DNA from: Nostoc sp. TH1S01
GTDB lineage: Bacteria > Cyanobacteriota > Cyanobacteriia > Cyanobacteriales > Nostocaceae
Assembly (NCBI GenBank): GCA_018993265.1
Contig: JAGKSW010000102.1
Span: forward strand, 1 to 47,088
Direction: 5' to 3'
DNA: 47,088 nt
This document shows, piece after piece, positions 10,324 to 19,016 of the stretch; the first letter of the stretch is position 1, and every line of letters begins with the position of its first letter. A program made the translations under genes and the position numbers. The notes beneath the pieces are model-generated. The model was not told where the DNA came from. It saw nothing but the letters and a program-made list of their open reading frames with translations, and searched no databases.

Positions 10324-13300
10324 TCAAGCAGATGTATTCGAGGATGTTAACTTAATTCCCAAAACTTGGGTGTAAGCGCCTCGTGCTTGAGTAACGCCAA
10401 TGGTGCGTTCGGCTGATTCTATCATCGGACGACGCAAACTCACAACTATAAACTGTGCTAGTTGTGCTTGTTGTTTGATCATTCTAGCTAATCGTTCTAC
10501 GTTTGCCCCGTCTAAAAACATATCTACTTCATCAAAGGCATAAAAAGGTGATGGGCGATAGCGTTGTAAGGCGAAAATAAAACTTAAGGCGGTGAGGGAT
10601 TTTTCACCTCCAGACATGGAAGCAAGTCGCTGTACTGGTTTACCTTTGGGGTGCGCGACTAAGTTTAAACCACTGTTAAAGGGATCTTCAGGATCATCGA
10701 GTTGCAGGTAGCCGTCGCCTTCTGAAAGGGTGGCGAAAATCGATTGAAAGTTTTCGTTTACAGCGTCAAAGGCTTCTTTAAAGGCGCGTTGTCGCAAGGT
10801 GGTAAAGTTTTCAATTCTTAATAATAATTCGGTGCGTTCGGCTTCTAAGGTTTGTAATTTTTCTGTGAGTTCTTGCAGGCGGTTTTGGGTGCGTTCGTAT
10901 TCTTCCAACGCCAACATATTTACAGGTTCCATTGCTTGCAAGCGTTTGGCAAGCGATCGCAATTCTTTCTGTAATTCTTCTAAATCTACCTGTTCTGGCA
11001 CTTCTGGTAAAGGGCTGGGTAATTCTGGAAGTAGTTCTCGCAATTGATTTTGTAAAGCTTCTAGTTCTTCCCGCCGCTTTTGTTGGGTTTCTTGCAGTTT
11101 TTCCAGTTCCCATTCTAATTGTTGCTGACGGAGTAAATGCGATCGCACTTCTTGTTCTATTGCGTCACGTTTTACCTTTTCTTCACCCAAACTTTTTTCC
11201 ATTTCGCTGAGTTTGGCGCGAGTTTCGGCGATTTGAGTGCTGAGTGCTGAGTGCTGAGTGATGAGTGTTTGGAGTTTCTGCTGTGAACTTACTTGTTCTT
11301 GATGATACTGAGCAATTTTTTGTTCGGCTTCTTGTATACGTTCTTGTAAACGCTGTTGCTGATTCTCCAAGTTTTTCAGCCGTTGTTCCGCTTCCCGTAA
11401 TGCGGATTCCCGTTGTTGTAATTGTTGCTCTTGGGTTTTAATTACCGCTTGAATTTGCTGCCATTCACTAGGCGTTTGAGATGCTTCTAACTCTGCTAAA
11501 ACATGACGTAATTGTTGTAATTGCGCTTCTTGCCCTGGTAAATCTTTATCCAAAATTTCTAGGCGAGATTGGGCGGCGGAGAATTTTTCGGTATTTTGGG
11601 CAAGTTGCGCTCGCGTTCCTTCTAACTGTGCCGTCAAAGCTTTAATATCTTTTTGCAACTGTTCTAATTGCAATTGCTGTTCGCGGCGTACTTGACGGGC
11701 TTCGGTGAGTTCTTGGGATAGCTGTTTAGTTTTGCTGGATAAGGATGCGATCGCATCAATACAACGATCTAAAATCCGTTCAATATCTGCCAAGCGATTT
11801 TTTAAAGCAATCGCTTCATCTGATTCCGCCGCTTCCCCTGTACCGAAGCGCAACGCCGAACGCTGATTTGTACTACCACCAGTCATTGCACCACTGGTTT
11901 CCAGCAATTCCCCGTCTAAGGTGACAATGCGATATAAACCAAGGTTTTTCCGCGCCTGTTCTAAGGTGGAGAATACGACTGTGTTACCGAAAACATAGTT
12001 AAACACATCTTTATAACGGCGATCGCACTCAACCAAATTCACCGCATAATTAACAAAGCCATTTGCTAATCGCAGCGTCGCATCTTGAGTAATTCTCGGA
12101 GCCTGAATCTTATTTAACGGTAAAAATGTCGCTCTCCCGGCGCGTTTTTGCTTGAGTAGTTCAATTCCGGCGGCGGCTATCCCATCATCATCTACCACAA
12201 TATGTCCCAACCTCGCACCAGCCGCAATTTCCAACGCCAACTGATAGCGGGGTTCCACCCGTCCCAAATGTACCACCAAACCACAAACCCCAGGCATCCC
12301 TGACTGAATAATTACCTTACTAGCTTGCGTCCCTTGGACTTCTTGCTGTGCTTGCGTTTGCGCCTCAATTTTATCTAACTGGCGTTGCTTTTCCCGTTGT
12401 TCATTAGAAAGCCGCTTTTGTGTATCTTGCTGAATTTGTAATTCTTGTTCTGTCGCCGCGAGATTTTGCGCTAGGTTTTGGATAGGTTCGTTAGAGACGT
12501 TAAATTCTGCCTCGACTCTTGCACATTCAGCTTGTTTTTCTGCCAACTGCGGTTCTAAAGTGGCAATTAGCTGAGTTTGTTCGTGAATGAGTTCTTGTAG
12601 CTGACTATTACGCTCTCTTAATTGTGCTTGCTCTGTGCGCTGCGGTTCTAGAGTTTGCAACAAAGTTTCAATTTGACGGTTGAGTGCAGTTTGTTGCTGT
12701 ACCCAAGCTTCCGAGGCGGTGGCGATTTCGGCGGCGGCTTCACGGGATTTTTGCAGTGCTTGTTCCGCCTCATCCCGTTGCTGTTGACAATATATAATCG
12801 ATTGCCGTTCTACATTCTGGGTTTCGGCAATTTCTCCCAAAGCTTGCTGATGCTGTTGAATTTCTTGCTGAGTTTGCACCAAGCGTTTAGCTGTTTCTTG
12901 AGAGGTTGCTTCTAACTCTGTTTGCTGACGCTGGAGTTGTTTGCGTTCGGCTTCTTGAGTAGCCAGAGTAGCTTGTACACCTAACAATTCCTCCTCACCC
13001 AAAGCTTTCACATGAGCATTGAGTTTTTCTAGTTCAGCAGTTTTCTGAGTAATGCCGACATTGAGAGTTTCTAATTGGAGTGTAAGGTCATTATGAGAGC
13101 GATCGCCATTTTGAATTTCCGTCGCTAACTTTTCTTGCTGTGCTTGCAGCGAACGCCACGATAACACCGCTTCCCAAGATTGCTTGTGCAGATATTCCGT
13201 CCGCAACTTTTGATATTTTTCCGCTTTCGCTCTATCTTGAGAAAGGCGATCGCGTTGTGCAGTTAACTCCGTTTCAATAATCCGACAACTATCTTCCTTC

Positions 13301-14016
13301 TCCTTCACCTCATCTAACGTACCCTTAGCTTGGTGAATCTTGCGATCAAACGCCGCCACCCCCGCCAACTCATCAATAATTTCCCGCCTTTCCCGCGCAT
13401 TCATCGAGATAATGCTAGTAACGTCCCCTTGCAGCACGACGTTATAGCCTTCAGGATAAATTCGCAGATTCTCCAACGCCTCATGCAACTCCGTCAGCGT
13501 ACAGGCAACACCATTGATATAGTAATTTGACGTGTAAGTTCCTTGATGAGTCACCCGCAACCGTCTTGTGACACTCCATTCAGTGCTGAGTGCTGAGTGC
13601 TGAGGAGCCACTGCGCTGGGCGGGTTCCCCGACTTGAAGCAAGTGGCGTTGCTGAGTGCTGAGTCGGTATTCTCGTTTTCTTCCTCTAATTCCTCCGCGC
13701 CTTCCTCACTTTGCGCCTTTGCGCCTTTGCGCGAAATAATTTCCTCCCCCGTCAAATCAAAAGTCACCGTGACACTAGCTTCCACAGACGCGCGTCCTTT
13801 AGCAGTTTGAGTATTATTTACCAGATCCGGCAGGCGATCGGCCCGCATTCCCTTAGAACTGGCAAGTCCCAAACAAAACAACAGCGCATCCAAAATATTC
13901 GACTTACCGGAACCATTCGGCCCAGATATGACAGTAAACCCCGGCAGCAAAGGGACTGAAGTAGTACCGCCGAAGGATTTGAAGTTGGTAAGTTCCACGC
14001 GCTTGACGTACACCAT
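10324..14016 (-). CDS. smc: Chromosome partition protein SMC
   Basis: SMC is the ATPase core of the condensin-like complex that loops and separates chromosomes. The 1230-residue protein has Walker A GPNGSGKSN (32-40), the Q-loop region VVLQGDVTSI, two long Gln/Glu/Leu-rich coiled coils flanking a hinge with GVCGLVVHLGRVEPRYQLAL and VVDDDGIAAAGIELL, and a C-terminal signature MSGGEKSLTAL followed by Walker B YAFDEVDMFLD. Start ATG at 14014-14016. Odd features: residues about 93-146, in the N-terminal ATPase lobe, are encoded by dispersed repeats (heptamers, GCGCAAAG units and a 28-base element), and a second heptamer block lies in the C-terminal coiled coil near 11234-11268. The words QHSALST occur twice in the protein for this reason. 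The gene upstream is a kinase-like protein, 179 bases away; the PRC-barrel gene follows. Confidence 0.96.
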   Translation of the reverse strand: MVYVKRVELTNFKSFGGTTSVPLLPGFTVISGPNGSGKSNILDALLFCLGLASSKGMRADRLPDLVNNTQTAKGRASVEASVTVTFDLTGEEIISRKGAKAQSEEGAEELEEENENTDSALSNATCFKSGNPPSAVAPQHSALSTEWSVTRRLRVTHQGTYTSNYYINGVACTLTELHEALENLRIYPEGYNVVLQGDVTSIISMNARERREIIDELAGVAAFDRKIHQAKGTLDEVKEKEDSCRIIETELTAQRDRLSQDRAKAEKYQKLRTEYLHKQSWEAVLSWRSLQAQQEKLATEIQNGDRSHNDLTLQLETLNVGITQKTAELEKLNAHVKALGEEELLGVQATLATQEAERKQLQRQQTELEATSQETAKRLVQTQQEIQQHQQALGEIAETQNVERQSIIYCQQQRDEAEQALQKSREAAAEIATASEAWVQQQTALNRQIETLLQTLEPQRTEQAQLRERNSQLQELIHEQTQLIATLEPQLAEKQAECARVEAEFNVSNEPIQNLAQNLAATEQELQIQQDTQKRLSNEQREKQRQLDKIEAQTQAQQEVQGTQASKVIIQSGMPGVCGLVVHLGRVEPRYQLALEIAAGARLGHIVVDDDGIAAAGIELLKQKRAGRATFLPLNKIQAPRITQDATLRLANGFVNYAVNLVECDRRYKDVFNYVFGNTVVFSTLEQARKNLGLYRIVTLDGELLETSGAMTGGSTNQRSALRFGTGEAAESDEAIALKNRLADIERILDRCIDAIASLSSKTKQLSQELTEARQVRREQQLQLEQLQKDIKALTAQLEGTRAQLAQNTEKFSAAQSRLEILDKDLPGQEAQLQQLRHVLAELEASQTPSEWQQIQAVIKTQEQQLQQRESALREAEQRLKNLENQQQRLQERIQEAEQKIAQYHQEQVSSQQKLQTLITQHSALSTQIAETRAKLSEMEKSLGEEKVKRDAIEQEVRSHLLRQQQLEWELEKLQETQQKRREELEALQNQLRELLPELPSPLPEVPEQVDLEELQKELRSLAKRLQAMEPVNMLALEEYERTQNRLQELTEKLQTLEAERTELLLRIENFTTLRQRAFKEAFDAVNENFQSIFATLSEGDGYLQLDDPEDPFNSGLNLVAHPKGKPVQRLASMSGGEKSLTALSFIFALQRYRPSPFYAFDEVDMFLDGANVERLARMIKQQAQLAQFIVVSLRRPMIESAERTIGVTQARGAYTQVLGIKLTSSNTSA
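11234..11268. repeat. Five heptamer repeats inside the smc coiled-coil region
   Basis: Five tandem copies of TGAGTGC (the last two are TGAGTGA and TGAGTGT) fill 35 bases within the smc coding sequence. Read on the minus strand they encode part of TLITQHSALSTQI, which keeps the frame and a roughly coiled-coil-compatible sequence. They match the intergenic heptamers at 2625-2656. Confidence 0.9.
13579..13733. repeat. Composite repeat insertion inside the smc ATPase-head coding sequence
   Basis: From right to left on the plus strand: a tract of CTTTGCGCC units (13709-13733); Glu-codon-rich sequence; a heptamer copy (13650-13664); a 28-base element (13613-13640) shared with 31889-31916; and a heptamer run (13580-13604). 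It interrupts the usual order TFDLTGEE ... WSVTRRLRVTHQG and adds about 54 residues without breaking the frame. Confidence 0.8.
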
Positions 14017-14195
14017 ATGCGCTGGTTCACTGGGCTAATGGTTAATGAAGAACAAGTGTATCAATTTATGAAAAATTCGCAATAGTTTCGCACAGAGAAT
14101 TTAAGGATTCAGATTCTCGAATCACAGAGGAGTGAGTCAATATTGCCATCAATGTGTAATTTATTTTACGAAAGCATTTCCTGGATAGGTAGTAA

Positions 14196-15713
14196 TTATT
14201 TTTGCAAAATTTTAATTTTTTGCAGTGTATCTTTGTAACTCTCTTGCTCTCCCTGTTCTTGGAATAGTTTTGCTGCTTTCTCCAAATCCGCGATCGCCTC
14301 TTTTTTTTGCCCTAGTTCGGCGTATATTAAGCCACGATGATAATAGGCTAAACCATACTCAGAATTCATGGCGATCGCTTGGTTAAAATCCCTCATCGCC
14401 GCTTGATAATCTTTCACTTTCACCCGCGCCAAACCTCTTCCATAGTAAGTGTAGGGGTTTTGAGAGTTAAGTTTAATCGCTTGTGTGTAGTCGGCGATCG
14501 CTTCTTTATATTTACCTAATCCAAACAAAGCAAAGCCTCGGTCATAGTAAGCATTAGCATCTTGAGGATTCAGTGCAATTGCTTGACTCGAATCTGCTTG
14601 GGCTTTTTCGTATTCTCCTAAGCGATAAAACGCATCACCCCGATAGTTATAAGCAAGAGAATTTTGGGGATTTATTTTAATAGTTTGCGTCAAAGTATCC
14701 ACAGATTCCTGATAGTTTCCTTGCTCATATTCACTTACACCCTCTTGATAAAGAAGCTGCTCACTATTCACTGGTTTTAACCATTGACCAAACCATCCTA
14801 TAAATAGAGCCGCCAATAAACTAGTAACACCTATTATTACCAGTTTTAATCTTTGAAGCTGAAGTTTTTGTGGTTGGTATTGGTAATTTTTTAATTTTTG
14901 GAGGTCATTGATAACTTCAGTTACATACTGGTAACGTTTACGGTAATCAAACCGTACCATTTTATTGATAATGCGTGTGAATTCCCGGCTAACTTTTATT
15001 GTTCTGTCACGCCAGATAATTTCACCTGTAAGTAAGTTTTTTTGACTTTGTAATCTCGATATTTCGTCCTGAGATAGACCCATAATTGCAGCGATCGCAA
15101 TCATTCCCAAAGCATAAATATCACTATTGTATTGAATTTGACCTTGCAATTGTTCTAAAGGTATATATTCTAAATTACTAACTGTAGTAGTGACAATCTC
15201 TTGCACAGAGCCAAAGTCAACTAAAACTAACTTATTATCTGAATGTCGGCGAATAATAGTTTCTGGTTGAATATCTTGGTGAATAATATTATGCTGATGG
15301 ATAAATAATAAAATTTCTAAAATTTCTAACAATAAATTAATTACTTGGTCTTCTCTGAGAGGAAATTCTACTAAAATTTCTTCAGATAATTGATGACCAT
15401 AAATTAATTCTTGAACTATATATAATTTTTCATTTGCTTCAAAATAATCAACTATTTTCTGGATTCTGTCGTTTTCTTGTCCCAGTTGTTTCAAAATATT
15501 AGCTTCCTTAAAAAAGGACTGTTGTAGCCAAGCTAAATTTTGCAGAGTGTTAGATTCTGGAAGTAGCTGCTTAACGATAAATAGCTGATCAGGAACTTTA
15601 ATATCTTCAACTAGATAGGTTTTTACAGACTCCTCCACATATAATAATTGCAGGATGCGGTAACGTGTACCCAAAATTTGCTCATCCATATCTAAGCTTT
15701 TATACGAATTCAT
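14196..15713 (-). CDS. Ser/Thr kinase-like membrane protein with TPR repeats, degenerate catalytic loop
   Basis: Residues about 15-280 have a eukaryotic-type protein kinase fold: VAIK-type lysine in LFIVKQL (K48), helix-C glutamate near E70, DFG at 166-168, and SDIYALGMIAIAAI for subdomain IX. The catalytic loop reads HQDIQPET (145-152) where active kinases have HRDxKPxN: the Asp is kept, but the phosphate-contacting Lys and the metal-binding Asn are Gln and Thr. The glycine loop is also poor. One membrane helix (about 291-312) is followed by about five TPR units (320-500), presumably outside the membrane. Cyanobacteria have many such kinase-TPR proteins. This one may be weak or a pseudokinase scaffold. 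There is no clear ribosome site; ATG at 15711-15713 or at codon 9 are both possible. It precedes smc on the same strand. Confidence 0.85.
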   Translation of the reverse strand: MNSYKSLDMDEQILGTRYRILQLLYVEESVKTYLVEDIKVPDQLFIVKQLLPESNTLQNLAWLQQSFFKEANILKQLGQENDRIQKIVDYFEANEKLYIVQELIYGHQLSEEILVEFPLREDQVINLLLEILEILLFIHQHNIIHQDIQPETIIRRHSDNKLVLVDFGSVQEIVTTTVSNLEYIPLEQLQGQIQYNSDIYALGMIAIAAIMGLSQDEISRLQSQKNLLTGEIIWRDRTIKVSREFTRIINKMVRFDYRKRYQYVTEVINDLQKLKNYQYQPQKLQLQRLKLVIIGVTSLLAALFIGWFGQWLKPVNSEQLLYQEGVSEYEQGNYQESVDTLTQTIKINPQNSLAYNYRGDAFYRLGEYEKAQADSSQAIALNPQDANAYYDRGFALFGLGKYKEAIADYTQAIKLNSQNPYTYYGRGLARVKVKDYQAAMRDFNQAIAMNSEYGLAYYHRGLIYAELGQKKEAIADLEKAAKLFQEQGEQESYKDTLQKIKILQK

Positions 15714-16073
15714 ATATTAGATACTAGTATTATTACTAGTATAATTTTTGTGGGGATCAATAGTTACAAAAAATATACAAAGACTCCGAAGATTTTCCAT
15801 TCATCTCATTCATTTTATTAATTGGCATACAGCAGTGTAGCAAAAATAAACAAAAAGTCTTTAAGTCAATGTGATGTTCACTTACTGACTCTGCCAAAGT
15901 TTACTTCCAATACAACAATTCCTAAATTTATACTCTTAATTATCGGTCGCAATATTACTGAGTAAATACTCAACAATTTAAAAATGCAATTATTGCCGTG
16001 GGATCACTCATGACACGTTATTGCTCAGTACGGTAAAAGAGTTGTAATCGAATTGCTATAAACGCCAAATAGC
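15714..16073. other. Divergent promoter region with palindrome
   Basis: This 360-base AT-rich spacer separates two genes that point away from each other and should hold both promoters. Next to the kinase start is a strong dyad at 15720-15743, with ATACTAGTA facing TACTAGTAT around a three-base centre; each ACTAGT half is itself a palindrome. It is well placed to bind a dimeric regulator of the kinase gene. I see no other gene. Confidence 0.55.
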
Positions 16074-16931
16074 TTGAAACTCAACTTATTTAAACGTAAA
16101 AATCAACTATCTGCGACCAAGCGTCAATTCCTTGAGGCGCTACGTCGGCGTGATGCTGCGGCTATCCAAGGCTTGTCCATGCGAGCGCAAAATATTATCG
16201 GTGCAGAAAAATTAACTGAAATAGTCGATGAAGCATTGCGTGAGTGCGATGCTGAAAGTCACAGTTGGTTTTTTACTAATTTTTTAGGGCAATTTAGATA
16301 TCAACAGATGCATCAAGCAGCCCAAAATAATGTCTTTCATATATTAATAAACGCAGGTTTAGAACCGGGAAAAGACTTTAGTTTTGGGCTAGATAGTGAG
16401 ATAATTGTCAGCGATCGCGCCAGGCAAATCTTACTTGATCACCTCCCACAAGACCAGCGAAGATTATTTGCGGCTCAATTACAAGCCGCCACAATTGCAG
16501 ATCCGATTGTGGCGATTGAAAAGCAGTTAGGTTGCCCATTTTATCAAAATTTAACTCAAATTGCGGCTCTTCAGGTAAAGAAACTGAGTAATACGCAAGC
16601 TGCTGCTTATTTAGGAGTTTTACTGGCTGGTTTAGTCAAACGCCATCCCGCCCTCCAAGATGTTGATTTTCCCACAAAATTTATTTTTAACACCCTGCAA
16701 AACTTACCCCAGCAGCGAGTCACAGCAATATTAAACGATCCAGAAACCAATCCGCAGTTTGATGAAGTAATTATTTTCCAGGATTTATTAGCTGCAATGG
16801 CAGAACCGGAAATGAGTGAAGCAGAGGATTGTAACAGCCTAGAACAACTCAAAAAACTAGACAGAGTTTGGTGTGGTGAATATCGGCTGGCAGAAATAGT
16901 TGCAAGCCTAGAAGAACTATCTAGGGAGTAA
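16074..16931 (+). CDS. Conserved-looking protein of unknown function
   Basis: A soluble 285-residue protein I do not recognise. It is mostly helical by composition, with a basic start (LNLFKRKNQLSATKRQFLEAL), a central block GAEKLTEIVDEALRECDAES followed by WFFTNFLGQFRYQQMHQAA, and an acidic C-terminus. There is no signal peptide, membrane helix or clear catalytic motif. The frame opens at TTG at 16074-16076, just after an in-frame TAA at 16059-16061. The next in-frame ATG is about codon 36 and would cut the conserved-looking start, so TTG is preferred though no strong ribosome site is seen. It is divergent from the kinase-like gene and convergent with lysC, 45 bases apart. Codon use looks like that of its neighbours. 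Confidence 0.75.
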   Translation: MKLNLFKRKNQLSATKRQFLEALRRRDAAAIQGLSMRAQNIIGAEKLTEIVDEALRECDAESHSWFFTNFLGQFRYQQMHQAAQNNVFHILINAGLEPGKDFSFGLDSEIIVSDRARQILLDHLPQDQRRLFAAQLQAATIADPIVAIEKQLGCPFYQNLTQIAALQVKKLSNTQAAAYLGVLLAGLVKRHPALQDVDFPTKFIFNTLQNLPQQRVTAILNDPETNPQFDEVIIFQDLLAAMAEPEMSEAEDCNSLEQLKKLDRVWCGEYRLAEIVASLEELSRE

Positions 16932-16976
16932 GAAATCCCTAGATAAAATTACGTCAAACCTTGATTTTGGCTAAGT

Positions 16977-18827
16977 TTATGCTGGCACTACAAATTTCTC
17001 GCTACCGGCGAGATCAAAGGCAGCATGAATCACTTGTAAAGCTTTCACACCTTGTTCTTGGGCGACAACACAACTAATTTTGATTTCTGAGGTAGCAATC
17101 ATTTGAATATTGATTTGGTGTTGCGCCAACGCTTCAAACATTTTGGCAGCTACACCAGGTTGTCCTACCATACCTGCGCCGACGATACTAACTTTAGCGA
17201 TCGCACTATCTAAAACAACTTCACCCCAGCCTAATTCGGCTGCAACTTGAGTTAGTAGTTTTTGAGCAGTTTCCCCATCCATCCGGGGAACTGTAAAAGC
17301 AATATCTCGTTTGGGAACACCATCAATTATGCGGCAGCGTTGAGATTGAATAATCATATCAACGCTGATGTTGTGCTGTGCCAATATACCAAACAACTTC
17401 GCCGCCATCCCTGCCTTATCTGGAACTTGACGAATCGCCAAACGTGCTTGGTTCATATCTAAGGCGACACCACGTACAGGGGAAGAAACGGGGCAGGGCG
17501 CAGGGGACGGGGGACAAGGAACTACCTCTTGTTCTCTAGTGATTGTCTCCTCTACTTCTCCTTTGGCTGCAATTTCAAAGGCGTTACTCAGTGCAGCTAC
17601 GGCGCGATCGCAGTCTGTTGCATTTACTAAGCAGCTGACTTTGACTTCGCTGGTAGAAATCATTTGAATGTTTACGCCTGCTGCGGCGAGGGTGGCAAAC
17701 ATTTTAGCTGCTACCCCAGGACGGCCAATCATGCCTGCGCCAGAAATGCTGACTTTGGCCACGTCTTGCTCAATCATCACTTCTGCTTCGTCGGAATTAG
17801 GTTTGGCTGGATTTCTCAGGGCGGGTGCGATCGCTGATGCTACTGCTTCTGCCCGTTTTAATATCGGTGTGGTGACTGTAAAGGCAATATCATTGCTATT
17901 ACCTTCATGGATTGATTGAATAATTAAGTCTACATCGACGTTTTGCCGAGCAATTTCCCCAAATAACTTAGCTGCTACCCCTGGTTTATCCGGTACGCGC
18001 AATAAAGCTACCCTGGCTTGGTTAGTGTCAAACTCTACCGCATCTACAGGACGGGCAATCTCTAGATTGATGAGCGATCGCTCTTGAGGTTTGTGTGATG
18101 TTACCCAAGTACCGGGGTCATCTGTCCAGCTTGACCGCACTACTAAAGGTACACCATAGTTTCTAGCAATTTCTACTGAACGTGGATGTAATACTTTTGC
18201 CCCTAAGCTTGCCAGTTCTAGCATTTCATTACAAGTAATCGCATCCATCAACTGGGCTTCGGGAACTAAACGCGGGTCTGTAGTTAAAATACCTGGTACA
18301 TCTGTATAAATTTCACAAAAATCTGCTTGAATTGCTGCTGCTAAGGCCACCGCTGAAGTATCAGAACCACCACGTCCCAAGGTAGTAATTTCTAACTCTC
18401 CGGTTCTGGATATGCCTTGAAAGCCAGCTACCACAACTACTTTACCTTCTTTAATATGACGCAGCAAGCGGTCAGTTTCTATATGTAAAATCCGGGCGCG
18501 GGTGTGTTCGGCTTCTGTCACAATTCCTACTTGTGCGCCAGTCATCGAGATAGCTGGCTGCCCAATTTCTTGTAATGCCATACTGAGTAGAGCAATGGTT
18601 ACTTGCTCCCCAGTCGAAAGCAACATATCCATTTCCCGGCGGTTAGGATTTTGAGAAATTTCGCTGGCTAGTTTAACAAGTCCATCTGTAGTTTTACCCA
18701 TTGCGGAAACTACTACAACCAAAGAGTTTCCGGCTTTAACTGTTTTAGAGACACGCTGTGCAACAGCTTGGATGCGTTCGACTGAACCGACAGATGTACC
18801 ACCGAATTTCTGAACTATAAGCGCCAT
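16977..18827 (-). CDS. lysC: Aspartate kinase with four ACT domains
   Basis: Phosphorylates aspartate, the first step to lysine, threonine and methionine. The 616-residue protein has the kinase start VQKFGGTSVGS (5-15), GRGGSDTSAVALA (151-163) and CEIYTDVPGILTTDPR (171-186). After about residue 270 come two pairs of ACT domains: 273-420, and again 455-600, recognisable by repeated RVPDKPGVAAKLFG / RQVPDKAGMAAKLFG and GAGMIGRPGVAAKMF / GAGMVGQPGVAAKMF. Doubled ACT pairs are known in cyanobacterial aspartokinases and bind the feedback inhibitors lysine and threonine. The linker between pairs (about 423-453) contains VPCPPSPAPCPVSSPVRG, encoded by a G-rich tract that looks like a repeat insertion. 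Start ATG at 18825-18827. Confidence 0.95.
   Translation of the reverse strand: MALIVQKFGGTSVGSVERIQAVAQRVSKTVKAGNSLVVVVSAMGKTTDGLVKLASEISQNPNRREMDMLLSTGEQVTIALLSMALQEIGQPAISMTGAQVGIVTEAEHTRARILHIETDRLLRHIKEGKVVVVAGFQGISRTGELEITTLGRGGSDTSAVALAAAIQADFCEIYTDVPGILTTDPRLVPEAQLMDAITCNEMLELASLGAKVLHPRSVEIARNYGVPLVVRSSWTDDPGTWVTSHKPQERSLINLEIARPVDAVEFDTNQARVALLRVPDKPGVAAKLFGEIARQNVDVDLIIQSIHEGNSNDIAFTVTTPILKRAEAVASAIAPALRNPAKPNSDEAEVMIEQDVAKVSISGAGMIGRPGVAAKMFATLAAAGVNIQMISTSEVKVSCLVNATDCDRAVAALSNAFEIAAKGEVEETITREQEVVPCPPSPAPCPVSSPVRGVALDMNQARLAIRQVPDKAGMAAKLFGILAQHNISVDMIIQSQRCRIIDGVPKRDIAFTVPRMDGETAQKLLTQVAAELGWGEVVLDSAIAKVSIVGAGMVGQPGVAAKMFEALAQHQINIQMIATSEIKISCVVAQEQGVKALQVIHAAFDLAGSEKFVVPA
17487..17525. 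repeat. G-rich low-complexity tract coding the lysC inter-ACT linker
   Basis: Plus strand carries GGGGCAGGGCGCAGGGGACG and then GGGGGACAAGG, a tract similar to the intergenic GGCAGGGAGC-type repeats of this window. On the minus strand it encodes the Pro/Cys-rich linker PCPPSPAPCP between the two ACT pairs. Insertion is inferred from composition; a homologue comparison would settle it. Confidence 0.55.
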
Positions 18828-18951
18828 ATCTTTGTCTTAAATGAAGTTTGCCTACTTTCATCAAGGCTCCTACCGGGTTAGGAAGCTTTGAAGGCATTAG
18901 CAGTAGTTATTTAGTTTACAGAAAATAGTGGGAAGTGTGAAATTTTCATAA

Positions 18952-19012
18952 AAGTAAAAGGCAAAAGCCAAAGAAATTTTCTTTTGACTTTTGCCCTTTG
19001 AATTTTTTACTT
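18952..19012. repeat. Imperfect inverted repeat at the 3' end of the DedA gene
   Basis: AAAGTAAAAGGCAAAAGCCAAAG faces CTTTTGACTTTTGCCCTTTG across a short AT loop, giving an imperfect stem of about 20 bp. It lies just past the stop of the minus-strand gene at 19017 and ahead of lysC. It may end that transcript; similar AAAAGTCAAAAG repeats occur elsewhere in the window. Confidence 0.6.
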
Positions 19013-19016
19013 ATGT

